Positions 26,423-36,573 of a stretch of DNA of 64,000 nucleotides are shown here, piece after piece (position 1 is the first letter of the stretch; the number at the start of each line of letters is the position of its first letter). Position numbers and translations under genes: made by a program. The notes under the pieces are model-generated. The model searched no databases. It saw only the letters and a list, made by a program, of their open reading frames with translations, and was not told where the DNA came from. Source of the DNA: Flavobacterium sp. W4I14 (GTDB lineage Bacteria > Bacteroidota > Bacteroidia > Sphingobacteriales > Sphingobacteriaceae); NCBI GenBank assembly GCA_030817875.1, contig JAUSZU010000001.1, forward strand, positions 6,076,001 through 6,140,000. Direction: 5' to 3'.

Positions 26423-26650
26423 TTATTTTTTTAGGATGGCATAAATGCCAAAAGCAAAACCCGCCAACACCACTATCGGTGCCAATAAAGTCCTTCTGAA
26501 ATCATAAATATCGCCAGTAGTGCCCATCATCAATATAAAGCCAACTGCTACAATTGCAATGCTGATTAACAATAACTGATAGTTTTTTTTGGTGAAAACC
26601 AATTCGCTTTTAACGTCCTTTACAACCGGACTTGTTTTTTTTTCTGCCAT
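26423..26650 (-). CDS. DUF3098 small membrane protein
   Basis: 75 residues. A hydrophilic N-terminus (about 1-25) is followed by two helices (LLLISIAIVAVGFILMMGTT and LLAPIVVLAGFAFGIYAIL) joined by a short GDIYDFRRT loop, as in DUF3098. The gene regularly follows ftsX in Bacteroidota, and here it shares one base with it. Function unknown; a part in the FtsEX divisome/peptidoglycan system is inferred only from position. Confidence 0.9.
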   Translation of the reverse strand: MAEKKTSPVVKDVKSELVFTKKNYQLLLISIAIVAVGFILMMGTTGDIYDFRRTLLAPIVVLAGFAFGIYAILKK

Positions 26651-27537
26651 TATCTATAAAGATGATAAGATTTTAAACGTAAATATCTGCTTACTGCAAA
26701 CCATGTACTAATGCCTGTTATAAAAATACCCACAATTAAAAGGCCTATAAATACGAAGCCAAATTCCTGGTAGTTATTTAAAATTATAATCTCAGGTACC
26801 TCTTTGCGGGCGTAAATTAAAGTTGCCAACAAAATTATGATGGCAATAAATGCAGCAATTAAGCCATGCAAAGCAGCGTACAATAAGAAAGGACGTCGAA
26901 TAAAGTTTTTCGTTGCACCAACCAGCTGCATACTTTTAATTAAAAAGCGTTGTGAGTAGATTGCTAGTCTTATTGTGTTGTTAATCAGGGCGATAGAGAT
27001 TATTAATAGAAGTGCGGCAAAGGCTAAAATAATTAAGCCAATGGTGCTGATATTTTTGTTAACCATATCAATTAAAGAGCTTTGGTAAACCACTTCTTTA
27101 ACAACAGGATTTTTAGAAATACTTGCTTTTAAGGCATCGATGCTTTTATTGTTCGCATATTCTGCTTTTAAATACACATCGAAGGTAGATGTTAGCGGGT
27201 TGTACCCTAAAAAATTAACAAAATCCTCACCTAAATCCTGCGTTAAATTTCTTGCGGCAAGCTCTTTATTTACATATTGAGTTTGCTTTACCGCAGGATT
27301 TGCATTTAATTCCTTCTGAAAGGCCAAAACATCGGCTTCTTTTGCACCTTCATCAACAATAATGTTTAAAACGATGTTTTCTTTAACGTAGTTAGACAGG
27401 TTTTTGGCATGTACAAGTACCAAACCAAGCAGTCCCAGCATTAATAAAACCAAAGCAATACTGATTATAGTGGAGATATAAACGGTTTTGGTTTTCTTAG
27501 ATGCATCACTTACTTCGAATTCTTCCATGTATTTCAT
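26650..27537 (-). CDS. ftsX: FtsX-like cell division permease
   Basis: 295 residues. Helix 1 (about 21-44), a periplasmic domain (about 45-165), then three helices (about 168-190, 222-245, 262-285) with the FtsX core NNTIRLAIYSQRFLIKSMQLVGAT just before the second pair. With the ATPase FtsE it transmits a signal across the membrane to cell-wall hydrolases at division. ftsE is not in this window. ATG 27528 (MEEFEV) is an alternative start. First gene of the minus-strand run that leads to uppP, truB and ribF. Confidence 0.93.
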   Translation of the reverse strand: MKYMEEFEVSDASKKTKTVYISTIISIALVLLMLGLLGLVLVHAKNLSNYVKENIVLNIIVDEGAKEADVLAFQKELNANPAVKQTQYVNKELAARNLTQDLGEDFVNFLGYNPLTSTFDVYLKAEYANNKSIDALKASISKNPVVKEVVYQSSLIDMVNKNISTIGLIILAFAALLLIISIALINNTIRLAIYSQRFLIKSMQLVGATKNFIRRPFLLYAALHGLIAAFIAIIILLATLIYARKEVPEIIILNNYQEFGFVFIGLLIVGIFITGISTWFAVSRYLRLKSYHLYR

Positions 27538-27727
27538 TTTTGTTTCTGCGAAAATATAAATTATACCTGATAAACACCAATTAATGATTGCTAAATGAAT
27601 ATTAACGGAAAGCTTTTGCTTTTAGTTTGAGCATTAATTGTTTAATTAAATTTACTTTTTCTGAAAACGCGGTACGAAATTTGTTGAAACGGCGTTAATT
27701 ATGGATATCTTAAAACTAAATTTAACT

Positions 27728-28156
27728 ATGAAAAGACAAGTTACTCTTCTAAGCCTATTCTTACTTATCGCCTCAACAATTATTTCTTGCAAAAAAGATG
27801 ATACTTCATTAAAAGCCCAGATGTTAGGCCGATGGACGTTAAATAAAATTGTAACTTCCGGTTATACTGCTGAAGAAACATTGAAAGATCCAAAAAAAAT
27901 TAATGGGACTGTTACCTATGGTACAACAAGTGATTATGTTGACTACAAATCAAATAACGATGATCAGGTAGAACTGAGTTTATCGGGTAACAGAACAATC
28001 GGAACTTATGTAATCATTTATTCAGATCAGTTCAGTATGGATATTAATGATGGATTGAATTATTGTAAAATAAACAGTATTACTGCAAACAAATTAGAGT
28101 TTACTGCTAAAATTGATAAAACAAACGTTACTAAAGTATATTCTTTATCAAGATAA
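27728..28156 (+). CDS. Lipocalin-like lipoprotein
   Basis: 142 residues from ATG 27728. The signal peptide ends in a lipobox (IISC, Cys at about 21), so the protein is a lipid-anchored envelope protein. The mature part (LGRWTLNKIV... through VTKVYSLSR) has the small beta-rich pattern of lipocalin-like proteins common in Bacteroidota. There is no known ligand. It has its own terminator. The in-frame ATG at 27710 would add six residues. Confidence 0.7.
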   Translation: MKRQVTLLSLFLLIASTIISCKKDDTSLKAQMLGRWTLNKIVTSGYTAEETLKDPKKINGTVTYGTTSDYVDYKSNNDDQVELSLSGNRTIGTYVIIYSDQFSMDINDGLNYCKINSITANKLEFTAKIDKTNVTKVYSLSR

Positions 28157-28180
28157 GATCTTAATTCCCCGATTATTTGC

Positions 28181-28217
28181 TGCGCCATTGGTTTTTAACA
28201 TCAATGGCGCATTTTTT
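28181..28217 (+). terminator. Intrinsic terminator after the lipoprotein gene
   Basis: TGCGCCATTG/CAATGGCGCA, perfect 10-bp stem, then seven T. The remaining intergenic bases to 28466 hold only the leuS promoter described below. Confidence 0.9.
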
Positions 28218-28410
28218 TGTGGTGGTACCAGATATTTCTATCTTTTTTTTTGGTGTCTGTTGTTTCCAACTGACACTAAAAACACATATTCCCTTATTTA
28301 AGTAATCGATAGTCAGATGGTAACATCTGCCTTCACAAAGGCATCGAGGTTATATCCCTAACTTCTTCTAATTCTGCATTTCTGCTGGCAAAATATTATC
28401 ATTAATCTGC

Positions 28411-28441
28411 TTTTTTAAGCCCCTTAATTTCCGTATTTTCG
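28411..28441 (+). promoter_or_regulatory. Putative promoter of leuS
   Basis: TTTT at 28411-28414, 19-base spacer, TATTTTCG at 28434-28441, matching the Bacteroidota -33 TTTG/-7 TAnnTTTG layout. The start codon of leuS is 26 bases downstream. Confidence 0.45.
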
Positions 28442-28466
28442 CCCCTTTAAAAATTTAAAACTTGCA

Positions 28467-31253
28467 ATGGATTACCAATTCAAAGAAATAGAACAAAAGT
28501 GGCAGAAATTTTGGGCAGATCATCAAACGTTTAAAGCCGAAAGCAATTCTGAAAAACCAAAATATTATGTGTTAGATATGTTTCCTTATCCATCAGGAGC
28601 AGGCCTGCACGTTGGTCACCCACTGGGTTACATTGCATCAGATATTTTTTCAAGATATAAACGCCTTAAAGGCTTCAATGTATTGCATCCAATGGGATAC
28701 GATTCGTTCGGATTACCTGCAGAGCAATACGCCATACAAACGGGGCAGCATCCTGCTATTACCACCGAGGCAAACATTGCAACCTACCGCAGGCAGTTAG
28801 ACCAAATTGGTTTTTCTTTCGATTGGAGCAGAGAAGTACGCACCAGTGAGCCATCTTATTATAAATGGACACAGTGGATTTTTATGCAGTTGTTCAATTC
28901 ATGGTACAATATCGAAAACGATAGGGCAGAAGATATCACCACGTTGATCGAAAAATTTAATGCTTCTGGTACAGCTGATGTTAAAGCAGTTTGTGATGAA
29001 GATACTAAAGAATTTATGCCGAGCGACTGGGCAACCTTTACCGATGAAGAGAAACAGATTGAATTGTTAAAATACCGTTTAACTTATCTTCGCGAGAGTA
29101 CTGTAAACTGGTGCCCGGCTTTAGGAACCGTTTTGGCTAATGATGAAGTTAAAGATGGCTTCTCGGAACGTGGTGGTTTCCCTGTTGAGCAAAAGAAAAT
29201 GATGCAATGGAGCATGCGGATTACAGCTTATTCTGACAGACTTTTGCAGGGTTTGGATACCATCGATTGGCCAGAACCAATTAAAGAAATGCAACGAAAC
29301 TGGATCGGTAAAAGTGTTGGAGCATCCGTAAAGTTTGGGGTTGAAGGAAACGATAAACAAATTGAAGTTTTTACCACCCGAGTAGATACCATTTTTGGAG
29401 TTTCTTACCTGGTTTTGGCTCCGGAGCATGAGTGGGTTGCAGAATTAACCACTCCTGAACAAAAAGAGGACATTGCAAACTACATCGCCTTAACTAAAAA
29501 GAAATCAGAATTAGACCGTATGGCCGATACCAAAACGGTGTCTGGCGCTTTTACAGGTACCTATGTAATTAACCCTGTAAGTGGTGAACGCGTACAGCTG
29601 TGGATTGCTGATTATGTATTGGCAGGTTACGGAACTGGTGCTGTGATGGGCGTTCCGAGTGGCGATCAACGCGATTGGTTATTTGCCACCCATTTTAATT
29701 TACCCATTATCCAGATTTTGGATGGACAAAAAGATATAGATGTTCAGGCAGATCCAACTAAAGAAGGAAAATACATTAATTCCGGTTTCATAAACGGAAT
29801 GACATATAAAGAAGCTGTTCCATTTCTGAATAACTGGTTGGAAGAAGAGAAAGTTGGAAAAGCAAAAGTAAACTTCCGTCAGCGTGATGCGATTTTTGGT
29901 CGCCAGCGTTATTGGGGTGAGCCGATTCCGGTTTACTTTAAAGATGGATTGCCTTATTTGGTAAAAGAAGAAGAATTACCATTGTTACTTCCTGAAATTG
30001 ATAAATATTTACCGACGGAAACAGGAGAACCACCTTTGGCGAGGGCTGAAGACTGGGTTCCAAAAGATGGCGGACATTACGAATTAAGCACCATGCCAGG
30101 TTGGGCTGGAAGCAGCTGGTACTGGTACCGTTACATGGATGCCAACAACAACAACGATTTTGCTTCAAAAGAAGCTGTTGAATATTGGAAAGATGTCGAT
30201 TTATACATTGGTGGCTCTGAGCATGCAACCGGTCACTTATTGTACAGCCGTTTCTGGAATAAATTTTTGAAAGATTTGGGTTATACCAAAGAAGAAGAAC
30301 CTTTCAAAAAACTGATCAACCAGGGCATGATTCAGGGTAGAAGTAATTTTGTTTATCGCATAAACGATGAGAACGGAAAACCTACTAATACTTATGTATC
30401 AGCTGGATTAAGAAAAGAATATAAAACTTCAGCATTGCACGTTGATGTGAACATTGTTGAAAACGATACTTTAGACATCGCTAAGTTCAAAGCCTGGAGA
30501 GAAGAATATGCCAACGCAGAATTTATTCTTGAAGGCGGGAAATACATCTGTGGTGTTGAAGTAGAGAAAATGTCGAAATCAAAATTCAACGTGGTTAATC
30601 CCGATGATTTGATTGAACGTTATGGTGCTGATACTTTGCGGATGTATGAAATGTTCTTAGGTCCGTTAGAGCAGAGCAAACCTTGGAATACAAATGGTAT
30701 TGAAGGTGTATTTAAGTTCTTGCGTAAATTCTGGCGTTTGTTCCACAACGAAGAATGGGTTTTCCATGTAAACGATGCTGTTCCTACAAAAGCCGAATTA
30801 AAATCGCTGCATAAAATCATTAAAAAGGTACAGGATGATATCGAGCGTTTCTCGTTCAATACTTCTGTATCGAGCTTTATGATTGCAGTAAATGAGTTAA
30901 CTGATCTGAAATGCAAAAACCGTCAGATTTTGGAAGATATGGTGATTATCCTTTCACCTTATGCGCCACATATCTGCGAAGAGCTTTGGGTATTGTTGGG
31001 TAACGAAGCCGGAACTTTATCGTATACGGCTTTCCCAACATTTAAGCCTGAGTATCTGATAGAAGATGAGTTTGCCTATCCGGTTTCAATCAATGGTAAA
31101 ATGAAAATGAACCTGAATTTGAGTTTAACTTTAGCTCAGCCGGAGGTAGAAAGCATTTTATTGGCCGATGAGCAGTTCGTAAAATTCCTGGATGGAAAAA
31201 CACCTAAAAAGATCATTTTCGTTAAAGGAAAGATTATTAATGTAGTGGTTTAA
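28467..31253 (+). CDS. leuS: Leucyl-tRNA synthetase
   Basis: 928 residues, a normal length for Bacteroidota. It charges tRNA-Leu. Class I signatures are HVGH (residues 48-51, HIGH motif) and KMSKS (701-705). The editing CP1 domain lies between about 230 and 430 (GTGAVMGVPSGDQRDW contains the editing-site Asp region). The C-terminal anticodon-binding domain ends in KIIFVKGKIINVVV. It has a promoter-like sequence and a strong terminator, so it is probably monocistronic. Confidence 0.97.
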   Translation: MDYQFKEIEQKWQKFWADHQTFKAESNSEKPKYYVLDMFPYPSGAGLHVGHPLGYIASDIFSRYKRLKGFNVLHPMGYDSFGLPAEQYAIQTGQHPAITTEANIATYRRQLDQIGFSFDWSREVRTSEPSYYKWTQWIFMQLFNSWYNIENDRAEDITTLIEKFNASGTADVKAVCDEDTKEFMPSDWATFTDEEKQIELLKYRLTYLRESTVNWCPALGTVLANDEVKDGFSERGGFPVEQKKMMQWSMRITAYSDRLLQGLDTIDWPEPIKEMQRNWIGKSVGASVKFGVEGNDKQIEVFTTRVDTIFGVSYLVLAPEHEWVAELTTPEQKEDIANYIALTKKKSELDRMADTKTVSGAFTGTYVINPVSGERVQLWIADYVLAGYGTGAVMGVPSGDQRDWLFATHFNLPIIQILDGQKDIDVQADPTKEGKYINSGFINGMTYKEAVPFLNNWLEEEKVGKAKVNFRQRDAIFGRQRYWGEPIPVYFKDGLPYLVKEEELPLLLPEIDKYLPTETGEPPLARAEDWVPKDGGHYELSTMPGWAGSSWYWYRYMDANNNNDFASKEAVEYWKDVDLYIGGSEHATGHLLYSRFWNKFLKDLGYTKEEEPFKKLINQGMIQGRSNFVYRINDENGKPTNTYVSAGLRKEYKTSALHVDVNIVENDTLDIAKFKAWREEYANAEFILEGGKYICGVEVEKMSKSKFNVVNPDDLIERYGADTLRMYEMFLGPLEQSKPWNTNGIEGVFKFLRKFWRLFHNEEWVFHVNDAVPTKAELKSLHKIIKKVQDDIERFSFNTSVSSFMIAVNELTDLKCKNRQILEDMVIILSPYAPHICEELWVLLGNEAGTLSYTAFPTFKPEYLIEDEFAYPVSINGKMKMNLNLSLTLAQPEVESILLADEQFVKFLDGKTPKKIIFVKGKIINVVV

Positions 31254-31310
31254 GGTAGAAGGCGGAAGGTATAGGGCGGAGGGTTTTCCTCTCTCTTGCC
31301 TTAAAAATAG

Positions 31311-31347
31311 AAAAACCCGATTTGCGTTTTGCAAATCGGGTTTTTTG
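31311..31347. terminator. Bidirectional terminator between leuS and the helicase gene
   Basis: AAAACCCGATTTGC pairs with GCAAATCGGGTTTT across a GTTTT-type loop; T run on the right, A run on the left. It serves both convergent genes. Degenerate AAGGTAGAAGG/CCTTAAACCTTC micro-repeats lie on both sides. Confidence 0.88.
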
Positions 31348-31413
31348 TTGAAAGTTATTGGAAGGTTGGGTTTTCAGACCTTAAGCCTTCCTGCCTTAAA
31401 CCTTCTACCTTTT

Positions 31414-32715
31414 TTATCTTTCGCCTCTTTTTCTGTTTCCGCCAAATCTTCTGTTGTTACTGGCGTTGCGTGGTTTGCCGCTCATATTGCCATCGCCACC
31501 TTTTTTAGCACCACCACCGCCTTTAGATTGGGCTTGTGGTTTACGTTTAACCTGGTTTTTAGCCAGCATACTTTCCCAGCTTAACGGATAAGGATGGTCA
31601 TCAACAACCGGAAGCGTAATTTTAATCAGTTTCTGGATATCCAATAAGTATTCGTTTTCTTCCGCATCGCAGAAAGAAATGGCAATCCCGTTTGCACCGG
31701 CGCGGCCTGTACGGCCAATTCTGTGTACATAAGATTCAGGAATGTTTGGCAATTCGAAATTGAAAACGTGCGATAACTGATCAATATCAATACCGCGTGC
31801 AGCAATATCGGTAGCTACCAATACGCGGATTTTACGGTCTTTAAAATCTGTTAATGCCCTTTGTCTGGCATTTTGGGATTTATTGCCGTGAATGGCGGCA
31901 GCTTTAATACCAGCATGTGCCAAATCTTTAACAATACGGTCTGCGCCATGTTTGGTACGGGTAAAAACCAAAGCAGTTTCGATCTTTTTATCTTCAAGAA
32001 GATGGATCAATAATTTCTTTTTATCGGGCTTATCAACAAAATAAACCGATTGAACAATTGTTTCTGCTGTAGAAGAAATGGGGGTAACCTCTACTTTTGT
32101 CGGACTAGATAAAATGGTATTTGCTAACTTCTGGATTTCATCTGGCATGGTTGCCGAGAAAAATAAAGTTTGGCGTTTTGCAGGCAATTTAGCTACCACT
32201 CTTTTCACATCGTGAATAAAGCCCATATCGAGCATGCGGTCGGCTTCATCCAATACGAAAAGTTCGATGGTGTTTAAGCTAATGAAACCCTGGTTCATTA
32301 AATCTAATAAACGGCCTGGTGTTGCGACTAAAATATCGACGCCTTTTCTTAAAGCTTCTACTTGTGAGTGTTGGTTTACCCCACCAAAAATTACCAAATG
32401 GCGTAAATTTAAATGACGGCCATAAGCTTTAAAACTTTCTTCAATCTGGATGGCAAGCTCACGTGTTGGCGTTAAAATTAAAGCCTTTATGTTTTTGGTC
32501 GCTTTGGTATTGATGTGTTTTTCGTGCAATAACTGCAACATCGGGATGGCAAAGGCAGCGGTTTTTCCGGTACCGGTTTGTGCGCAGCCTAGTAAATCTT
32601 TGCCTTTTAATATCGTTGGAATGGATTGCTCCTGTATTGGTGTCGGTTGTGTATAACCTTCGGTCTCAAGGGCCTTTAAAATTGGCTCAATGAGGTTTAA
32701 TTCTTTGAATAACAT
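31414..32715 (-). CDS. DEAD-box RNA helicase (RhlE type)
   Basis: 433 residues. All core motifs are visible: Q motif [15 protein letters not shown], motif [11 protein letters not shown], motif II DEAD (about 150), motif III SAT, and motif [12 protein letters not shown]. The C-terminus (about 380-433) is a basic Gly/Lys/Arg/Asn-rich tail, as in cold-inducible RhlE-like helicases, probably for RNA binding. It likely unwinds structured RNA in ribosome assembly or mRNA decay. Converges with leuS. Confidence 0.95.
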   Translation of the reverse strand: MLFKELNLIEPILKALETEGYTQPTPIQEQSIPTILKGKDLLGCAQTGTGKTAAFAIPMLQLLHEKHINTKATKNIKALILTPTRELAIQIEESFKAYGRHLNLRHLVIFGGVNQHSQVEALRKGVDILVATPGRLLDLMNQGFISLNTIELFVLDEADRMLDMGFIHDVKRVVAKLPAKRQTLFFSATMPDEIQKLANTILSSPTKVEVTPISSTAETIVQSVYFVDKPDKKKLLIHLLEDKKIETALVFTRTKHGADRIVKDLAHAGIKAAAIHGNKSQNARQRALTDFKDRKIRVLVATDIAARGIDIDQLSHVFNFELPNIPESYVHRIGRTGRAGANGIAISFCDAEENEYLLDIQKLIKITLPVVDDHPYPLSWESMLAKNQVKRKPQAQSKGGGGAKKGGDGNMSGKPRNASNNRRFGGNRKRGER

Positions 32716-33288
32716 GTATGTTTCTGTGTAATATTTATCGAAGAAGCTAGAACAATCAATTGTTGAAGGACTAACTTGCGGAGAGAATATGCCATTCAGA
32801 ATGACAAGCCCTTATTCCTGCTTCGGCGGCAAAGATACAAAAAATGTATGAAAATTTACTATTTGATAAATGTAAACTCAAATCGTTATTTATTACGAAC
32901 ATCCTGTTATTGGTATAATGCATTAATCCTTTTAGTTAGTAGTTTGTAGTCTATTTCTAAATGTATTTTTGTATTATAATTATTTTTTATATGTATATTT
33001 ATTTTTATTGAAGTGTATATTGTACACTAATACATTGTTTACTAAAAATGTCACTATGTAAGTTCTAAATAAATAATACCCAACAAGCCTATCTAACCAC
33101 CTACTTATGAGAAAAAATCTACCTATTGAAAGGAGAAATCCATTCTTCTTGCATGCCGCAATCCGGCAAACTAAGCCAATTAAATATGTCGTCGTAACTG
33201 ATGGCAATAAACTGATGCTGTTAAGCTTATTAATCTAGCAGTACATCGGCTATGAGTACGCATTATTTCACCTAATCAATATAAACCT
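32716..33288. other. Intergenic region upstream of SusC
   Basis: 573 bases between divergent genes. It is very AT-rich at 32860-33060 with no hairpin or operator that I can name. The only coding hint is a 43-codon frame at 33107-33238, listed separately. No ECF sigma/anti-sigma gene and no hybrid two-component sensor is nearby. Confidence 0.5.
33107..33238 (+). CDS. Possible 43-residue leader or small protein before susC
   Basis: ATG 33107 to TAG 33236-33238, 50 bases before the SusC start. The product begins MRKNLPIERRNPF and contains KPIKYVVVTDGNKLMLL, with a protein-like composition. It could be a leader peptide in the SusC mRNA or chance; a frame this long is not rare in such DNA. Confidence 0.25.
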   Translation: MRKNLPIERRNPFFLHAAIRQTKPIKYVVVTDGNKLMLLSLLI

Positions 33289-36200
33289 ATGAAACAAAAT
33301 CTATCTTGTATCAAGAGGAGTTTTCTTCTCTTGTGTTTGGGGATGTTATTTGCCCTTGGCGCAATGGCCCAATCAAAAATCACTGGTAAAGTTATTGCCA
33401 GTGATGACAAATTACCTGTTATTGGCGCTACAGTTAAAATTAAAAATGGTGCCGGAGGTACTACTACAGATGCTAACGGAACATTCTCTTTAAGTGTACA
33501 ACCTACAGATGTTTTGGTTATTTCTTTTGTTGGTTACGGCAATAAAGAAGTTGCTGTAGGCAAACAAACCAATATCACTGTTATTTTGCAGGCCGAGAAT
33601 AACAATTTAACCGATGTGATTGTAACCGGTTATTCTTCTCAACGGAAAAAAGATTTAACCGGAGCCGTTGCTGTAGTGAACATGGAACTGTTAAAAGCCC
33701 AGCCAGCCGCAAGTGCTGTAGAAGCCTTACAGGGGAAAGCCACAGGGGTACAGATTATAAACGATGGTGCACCAGGTTCAACACCGCAGATCAGAATTAG
33801 GGGAATTAGTACCATTAATAATAACGAACCACTTTATGTTATTGATGGAGTTCCTTTCGAAGGTAAATTATCATGGCTTAACCAGAATGATATTGAAAGC
33901 CTGCAGGTATTGAAAGATGCTTCTTCGGCTTCTATTTATGGCTCGAGGGCAAATAATGGTGTAGTAATCATTACTACCAAAAAGGGGATAGCGGGTGCAC
34001 CCAAAATTACACTCGATTCTTATTATGGCACACAGGTTCCCAGAAAAAATAGTTTTCCCGAAATGATGAATCCTCAACAATATGCCCAGTATATATTTGA
34101 TGGTTATACCAATGCAGGAAAGCCAATTGAGGCAGGGAAAAATTATGGCTCTGGTTCAACACCTGTGTTACCTGAATATTTAGTGGCAGGTTTAAAACTT
34201 GGCCAGGATGTTACTGCCGCCGATGCAGATCCATCTAAGTATAACTATAGCCGTGATCCTGATCTTTTTTATCAGATTACAAAAGCAAATAAAGCAGGTA
34301 CCAACTGGTTTGATGAAATTACTGAAACCGCACCTGTTCAAAATTATCAGCTTAGCGCTACCGGAGGTGGAGAAAATGCAACATACACTTTCTCGGGCGG
34401 TTATCTGGATCAGAAGGGAACCATTAAATACACCGGATTTAAACGGTTTAATTTTAGGTCGAACACTAATATTTCTGCATTTAATAAAAGGGTCCGCTTT
34501 GGTGAGAATGCACAGTACAGTTATTCAGAAGGCTTTGGTTTGGGTGTAAACCCGAATGTTTCGGGCGATTATCAGGACCAGGGAAGCGCACTGGGCTGGG
34601 CATACCGGATCCCTACCATTATTCCGGTTTACGACATTGCCGGGAATTTTGCCGGTAGCCGCGGAAGCCAGCTGGGGAATGCAGAAAACCCAGTAGCTTT
34701 TCTTTACCGTGCAAAAGACAATAAAAATAAGAGCAATTTCTTCTTTGGGAATGTTTACGCAGAGGGCGATATCATTCCAGGATTGGTATTAAAAACCAAT
34801 TTCGGTCTGCGTTACGAAAACTTTAATGGTTTATCAATGCGTTATCCAAACCTGGAATTTTCTGAAGGTAACAATTCGAATAACCTGAACGAATATCAAG
34901 GATATAATACCGAATGGACCTGGACCAATACCTTAAATTACAGCAAAGTATTTAACGAAAAGCATAGGGTAAATGTGTTGGTGGGTACTGAGGCCATTAG
35001 GTCGCGATCAAGACAGCTAAATGCCGGAAGAAATGGCTTTTTTATTTTAGGCAGTCAGGATTATTATTACCTGAATACAGGTTCATCCAATATCAGCAAT
35101 TCAAGCTATGGTTCTATAGGCTCCCTTTTCTCGTTATTTGCGAAGGCAGATTATTCTTATCATGATCGTTATCTGGCGAGCGTTACCATCCGCCGCGACG
35201 GTTCTTCTAACTTCGGCCCTGCAAACAAGTATGGTTATTATCCGGCAGCAAGTGCAGCATGGAGGTTATCGGAAGAAGAATTTATGAAAAGTGTTAAATG
35301 GATAAGCGATTTAAAACTGCGTGTTGGGTATGGTCAAACAGGTAACCAACGGATACCTCCATACCAATACATTAACAGGTACCAAAGTTCTATTGTTAAT
35401 TCTGCTTATGCTGTTGGCGGTGGTAATGGCCTTACTACGGGTGTATGGCAAAATGCTTATCAAAATCCAGATGTAAAATGGGAATCGTTAAAAGCTTTAA
35501 ATATTGGTCTTGATTTTACTTTGCTTGGCGGCGCTATTGATGGATCATTAGACTGGTACAACAAAAAAACCTCCGATATGCTTTATAATTTGCCTTTACC
35601 TTCGAGTGTAGTTGGTTTAGGTAGCTCGCCTTATGTTAATATTGGCGACATGAGCAATAAAGGAGTCGAGTTTAATGTTGCTTATCATTATGGAAGAGAA
35701 GCAGAGCGCCCTTTTAAATTTGATATTGGTTTAAACCTTTCTAAAAACGACAATAAAATTGTAAGGTTAGCGCCAGGTATTTTTAATCAAATTTATGGCA
35801 ACTACAGAAGTTTGCAAACCAGTGTGTTACAGGAGGGTGCACCTTTCGGCTCTTTCTTTGGTTATAAAACTGCCGGGATCTATCAAAGTGCTGCAGATAT
35901 TCAAAACAATCCATCTTATGCAGGCGCAAGGGTTGGTGGTTTGCGTTACCAGGATATTAATGGCGATGGCGTAATCGATCCTAAAGACCGTACCATTATT
36001 GGCAATCCAAATCCAGATTTTACCTATGGCGTAAACTTAAATGCATCGTATAAAAACTTTGATATTTCCGCTTTCTTATATGGTGTTCAAGGCAATGACT
36101 TATTTGAGGCTACCCGTTATTTTACAGATTTCCCATCATTTGCAGGTGCTAAAAGCACCAGATTGTTAAATGCCTGGAGTCCGAGTAATTCGTCAAGCCT

Positions 36201-36558
36201 TACCCCATCTGCTTATGTGGGTGCATCAGATGTTGAACTGGCTTCTTCAAGTTATTATGTTCAGGATGGTAGCTTTTTAAGGTTGAAGAATATACAGATC
36301 GGTTATTCAATTCCAACGGCCAAAGCATTTGGTACAAAATCGGGTATTACCAGAATAAGGGTTTATGTAAGTGCAACTAACCTTTTCACCATTACCAATT
36401 ACACCGGTCTTGATCCTGAGGTTAGTCAAACCAGAGATGCTGCTTCTTCAGTTGGAAGTTCGGGTCCGCCTGCTGATACTTTTTCGGCACTTGGAGTTGA
36501 TAAGGGCGTTTATCCTTCGCCACGTCAGTTTTTAATCGGTATTAATGTTGGATTTTAA
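33289..36558 (+). CDS. SusC/RagA-type TonB-dependent outer membrane transporter
   Basis: 1089 residues. Signal peptide (ALGAMAQ), a carboxypeptidase-like domain (about 30-110; ITGKVIASDDKLPVIGATVK), a plug (about 120-250; PLYVIDGVPF, LKDASSASIYGSRANNGVV) and a 22-strand barrel ending in LIGINVGF. There is no STN domain, so signalling to an anti-sigma factor is unlikely. It forms a lidded outer-membrane pore with the SusD partner 15 bases downstream. No degradative enzyme is adjacent, so the nutrient cannot be inferred. Confidence 0.95.
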   Translation: MKQNLSCIKRSFLLLCLGMLFALGAMAQSKITGKVIASDDKLPVIGATVKIKNGAGGTTTDANGTFSLSVQPTDVLVISFVGYGNKEVAVGKQTNITVILQAENNNLTDVIVTGYSSQRKKDLTGAVAVVNMELLKAQPAASAVEALQGKATGVQIINDGAPGSTPQIRIRGISTINNNEPLYVIDGVPFEGKLSWLNQNDIESLQVLKDASSASIYGSRANNGVVIITTKKGIAGAPKITLDSYYGTQVPRKNSFPEMMNPQQYAQYIFDGYTNAGKPIEAGKNYGSGSTPVLPEYLVAGLKLGQDVTAADADPSKYNYSRDPDLFYQITKANKAGTNWFDEITETAPVQNYQLSATGGGENATYTFSGGYLDQKGTIKYTGFKRFNFRSNTNISAFNKRVRFGENAQYSYSEGFGLGVNPNVSGDYQDQGSALGWAYRIPTIIPVYDIAGNFAGSRGSQLGNAENPVAFLYRAKDNKNKSNFFFGNVYAEGDIIPGLVLKTNFGLRYENFNGLSMRYPNLEFSEGNNSNNLNEYQGYNTEWTWTNTLNYSKVFNEKHRVNVLVGTEAIRSRSRQLNAGRNGFFILGSQDYYYLNTGSSNISNSSYGSIGSLFSLFAKADYSYHDRYLASVTIRRDGSSNFGPANKYGYYPAASAAWRLSEEEFMKSVKWISDLKLRVGYGQTGNQRIPPYQYINRYQSSIVNSAYAVGGGNGLTTGVWQNAYQNPDVKWESLKALNIGLDFTLLGGAIDGSLDWYNKKTSDMLYNLPLPSSVVGLGSSPYVNIGDMSNKGVEFNVAYHYGREAERPFKFDIGLNLSKNDNKIVRLAPGIFNQIYGNYRSLQTSVLQEGAPFGSFFGYKTAGIYQSAADIQNNPSYAGARVGGLRYQDINGDGVIDPKDRTIIGNPNPDFTYGVNLNASYKNFDISAFLYGVQGNDLFEATRYFTDFPSFAGAKSTRLLNAWSPSNSSSLTPSAYVGASDVELASSSYYVQDGSFLRLKNIQIGYSIPTAKAFGTKSGITRIRVYVSATNLFTITNYTGLDPEVSQTRDAASSVGSSGPPADTFSALGVDKGVYPSPRQFLIGINVGF

Positions 36559-36573
36559 TTAAAAAATATCAAA

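Noticed and set aside
32980-33207. 75-codon minus-strand ORF upstream of susC
   Set aside because: Very AT-rich region, no homology visible, and it overlaps the more protein-like plus-strand frame.
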